Assembly: GCF_050948175.1 (NCBI RefSeq)
Contig: NW_027490133.1
Coordinates: forward strand, 1,481,473 to 1,545,472
Reading direction: 5' to 3'
DNA: 64,000 bases
Source: Xylocopa sonorina
Lineage: Eukaryota > Arthropoda > Insecta > Hymenoptera > Apidae
The notes beneath the pieces were generated by a model, which worked only from the letters and a program-made list of their open reading frames with translations, was not told the origin of the DNA and did not search any database. Positions within the stretch are counted from its first letter, which is position 1, and every line of letters begins with the position of its first letter. A program made the position numbers and the translations under genes. This document shows, piece by piece, positions 61,701-64,000 of this stretch.

Positions 61701-64000
61701 GTAGAAGTGAGATGCGATATCGCGATTTAAGAAGCATTACAAATCTATTGCTTCGATTCGTAGACATCTGCAAACGCTAGTTCCTAGCAAGGAAGTGTCG
61801 CATTTACGGTCTTTTGAAGTAAATACGAGGTATACATGACTCTTCGCAATGAATATTATTTCTCATCATGAAACATAGAAATGTGGTGCGACATCTCGTT
61901 TTAAGAAGCATTAGAACTCTACTGTTTCCATACCTAGTCATCTTGAAACGCTATTTCCTAGCAAGGATGTGTCGCATTTACATTCTTTTGAGGTGAATAC
62001 AAGGTTTAAATAACACTCCACAATGAATATTATATCTCATCATGAAGCATATAAATGTGGAGCGATTGCGCGTTTTAAGAAGCATTAGAACTCTATTGCT
62101 ACGATACGTAGATATCTGCAAACGATATTTCCTAGCAAGGAAGTGTCGTATTTACATTCTTTTGAAGTGAATACGAGGTATACATAACACTCCACAATGA
62201 ATATCATACCTTATCATGAAACATAGAAATGAGGTGCTATATCGCGAACAAAAAAGCATTAGAATTCTGTTGCTACGACACGTAGACATCTGCAAAAGCT
62301 ATTTAATAGCAAGGAAGAGTCGCACTAACATTCTTTTGAGGTGAATACGACACATAACACTCCACAAGTGTCGCATTTACATTCATTTGAAGTGTAGACG
62401 AGATATACATAACACTGCTCAATGAATATTATATCTTATCATGAAACGTCGAAGTGAAATGCGATATCGCGATTTAGGAAACATTAGGACTCTATTGCTA
62501 CGATACGTAGACATCTGCAGACGCTATTTCCTAGCAAGGAAGTGTCAAATTTACATTCATTTGAAGTGTATGCGTGGTACACATGACACTTCGCAATGAA
62601 TATTATATCTTATAATGAAACACAGAAATGAGAAGCGATATCGCGTTTTAAGAAGCATTAGAACCCTATTGCTTCGATACGTAGACATCTGCAAACGTTA
62701 TTTTCTAGCAAGGAATTGTCGCATTTACATTCATTTGAAGTGTAGGCGAGGAACACATAACACTTCGCAATGAATAATATATCTTATCATGCGACATAGG
62801 AAAGAGATGCGATATCGCGTTTTAAGAAGAATTAGAACTCTATTGGTCGATCCGTAGACATCTGGAGGTGCTTTTTCCTAGCAAGGAAGTGTCGCATTTA
62901 CATTCTTTTGAAGTCAATACGAGGTATACATGACACTCCACAATGGATATTATACCTTATCACGAAACATAGAAATGAGATTCGATAACGCGATTTAAGA
63001 AGCATTAGAAATCTATTGCTTCGATACGCAGACATCTGCAAACGCTACTTCCTAGCAAGGAAGCGTCGCATTTACATTCTTATGAAGTGAGTACAAGGTA
63101 AACATAACACTCCACAATGAGTATTATATCTAATCGTGAAACATAGAAATGAGATGCGACTTCTCGTTTTAGGAAGCATTAGACTCTATTGTTTCGATAC
63201 GTAGACACCTGCCAACGCTATATCCTAGCAAGGAAGTGTCGCATTTATATTCTTTTGAGGTGAATACGAGGTATACATGACACTTCGCAATGAATATTAT
63301 ATCTTATCATGAGACATAAAAAGGGGATGCGATATCGCGTTTTAAGAAGCATTAGAACTCTATTACTGCGATACGTAGACATCTGCAAACGTTATTTTCT
63401 AGCAAGGAATTGTCGCATTTACATTCATTTGAAGTGTAGGCGAGGAACACATAACACTTCGTAATGAATATTATATCTTAACATGAAGAATTGAAACGAG
63501 ATGCGATATCGCGTTTTCAGAAGCATTAGAACTCTATTGCTTCGATACGTAGACAGCTGGAAACGTAATATTCTAGAAAGGAAGTGTCGCATTTACATTC
63601 ATTTGATGTGTGTGCGAGGCATACATGACACCGCGCAATGAATATTATATCTTATCATGAACCATAGATATGAGATGCGATATCGCGATTTAAGAAGCAT
63701 CAGAACACTATTGCTTCGATACGTAGACAACTGCGAACGCTACTTCCTAGCAAAGAAGTGTCGCACTTACATTCATTTGAAGTGTATACGAGGTACACAT
63801 AACACCGCAATGAATTTTATATCTTATCATGAAACATCGAAATGAGATGAGATATCTCGTTTTATGGAGCACTAGAACTCTATTCCTTCGATACGTAGAC
63901 ATCTACAAACGCTATTTCCTAGCAAGGAAGTGTCGCATTTACTTTCATTTGAAGTGAATACGAAGTATACATGACACTTCGCAATGAATATTATCTCTTA
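55745..64000 (+). repeat. 174-bp satellite array, block 6
   Basis: About 47 monomers, continuing past the window edge. Irregular junctions: at about 56344 one monomer breaks off after TAATAGCAAGG and re-enters at TATTAGAACCC, and at about 62350 one is shortened (GAATACGACACATAACACTCC followed directly by AAGTGTCGC). Both look like unequal recombination points. Confidence 0.98.

Noticed and set aside
1..64000. CENP-B box in the satellite
   Set aside because: No match to the known box pattern was seen in the monomer; only the dyads reported above.
1..64000. tRNA, rRNA, CRISPR or host protein-coding genes
   Set aside because: Everything outside the transposable elements is satellite; no cloverleaf, rRNA segment, spacer-repeat pattern or non-element ORF was recognised.

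Overview
The window is eukaryotic heterochromatin, most likely from an insect (possibly a hymenopteran, low confidence). About 42 kb is one tandem satellite of ~174 bp monomers, all head-to-tail in the same orientation (roughly 240 copies), interrupted only by transposable elements. No host protein gene, rRNA, tRNA or CRISPR array was seen. Such an array is typical of centromeric or pericentromeric DNA.

Layout: satellite 1-11595; a Gypsy-type LTR retrotransposon 11596-26404 (TSD CTAC) whose pol gene is split by an oppositely oriented non-LTR retrotransposon of the R1 clade at 15947-21850 (TSD of 13 bp); satellite 26405-34867; a TTAA-flanked piggyBac-like non-autonomous DNA transposon 34868-37045 that carries a nested solo LTR 35092-36640; satellite 37046-41629; solo LTR 41630-43139 (TSD CTAG); satellite 43140-45709; solo LTR 45710-47127 (TSD CTAC, same family as the full element); satellite 47128-54021; solo LTR 54022-55744 (TSD CGAC); satellite 55745-64000. 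Relative order of events: satellite, then Gypsy, then the R1-like element inside it; likewise satellite, then the TTAA element, then an LTR inside that.

The most striking observation concerns the LTRs. There are four related but clearly distinct families (A: 11596/24865/45710; B: 41630; C: 35092; D: 54022), all starting TGTRACGTC and ending GACGTGACA. In all four, the first ~290-500 bp of the LTR is open in the same frame from the second base, and in the intact element this frame is the continuation of pol. Further in, all four encode a second peptide with an RAGRK-type basic N-terminus. In A, B and D it reaches a DPRR motif and a GTAAG splice-donor-like site with the frame still open; in C it stops 27 nt earlier. 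The LTR therefore looks protein-coding at both ends: the 3' LTR would finish Pol and the 5' LTR would start a spliced product. Conserved hairpins and sequence blocks lie between the two reading frames.

The R1-like element carries a second unusual structure: seven ~38-nt double-stem hairpins at ~70-bp spacing in its 5' untranslated region, whose inner stems change in sequence but stay paired. All protein-coding parts carry stops or frame breaks, so the elements read as recently decayed rather than active copies.
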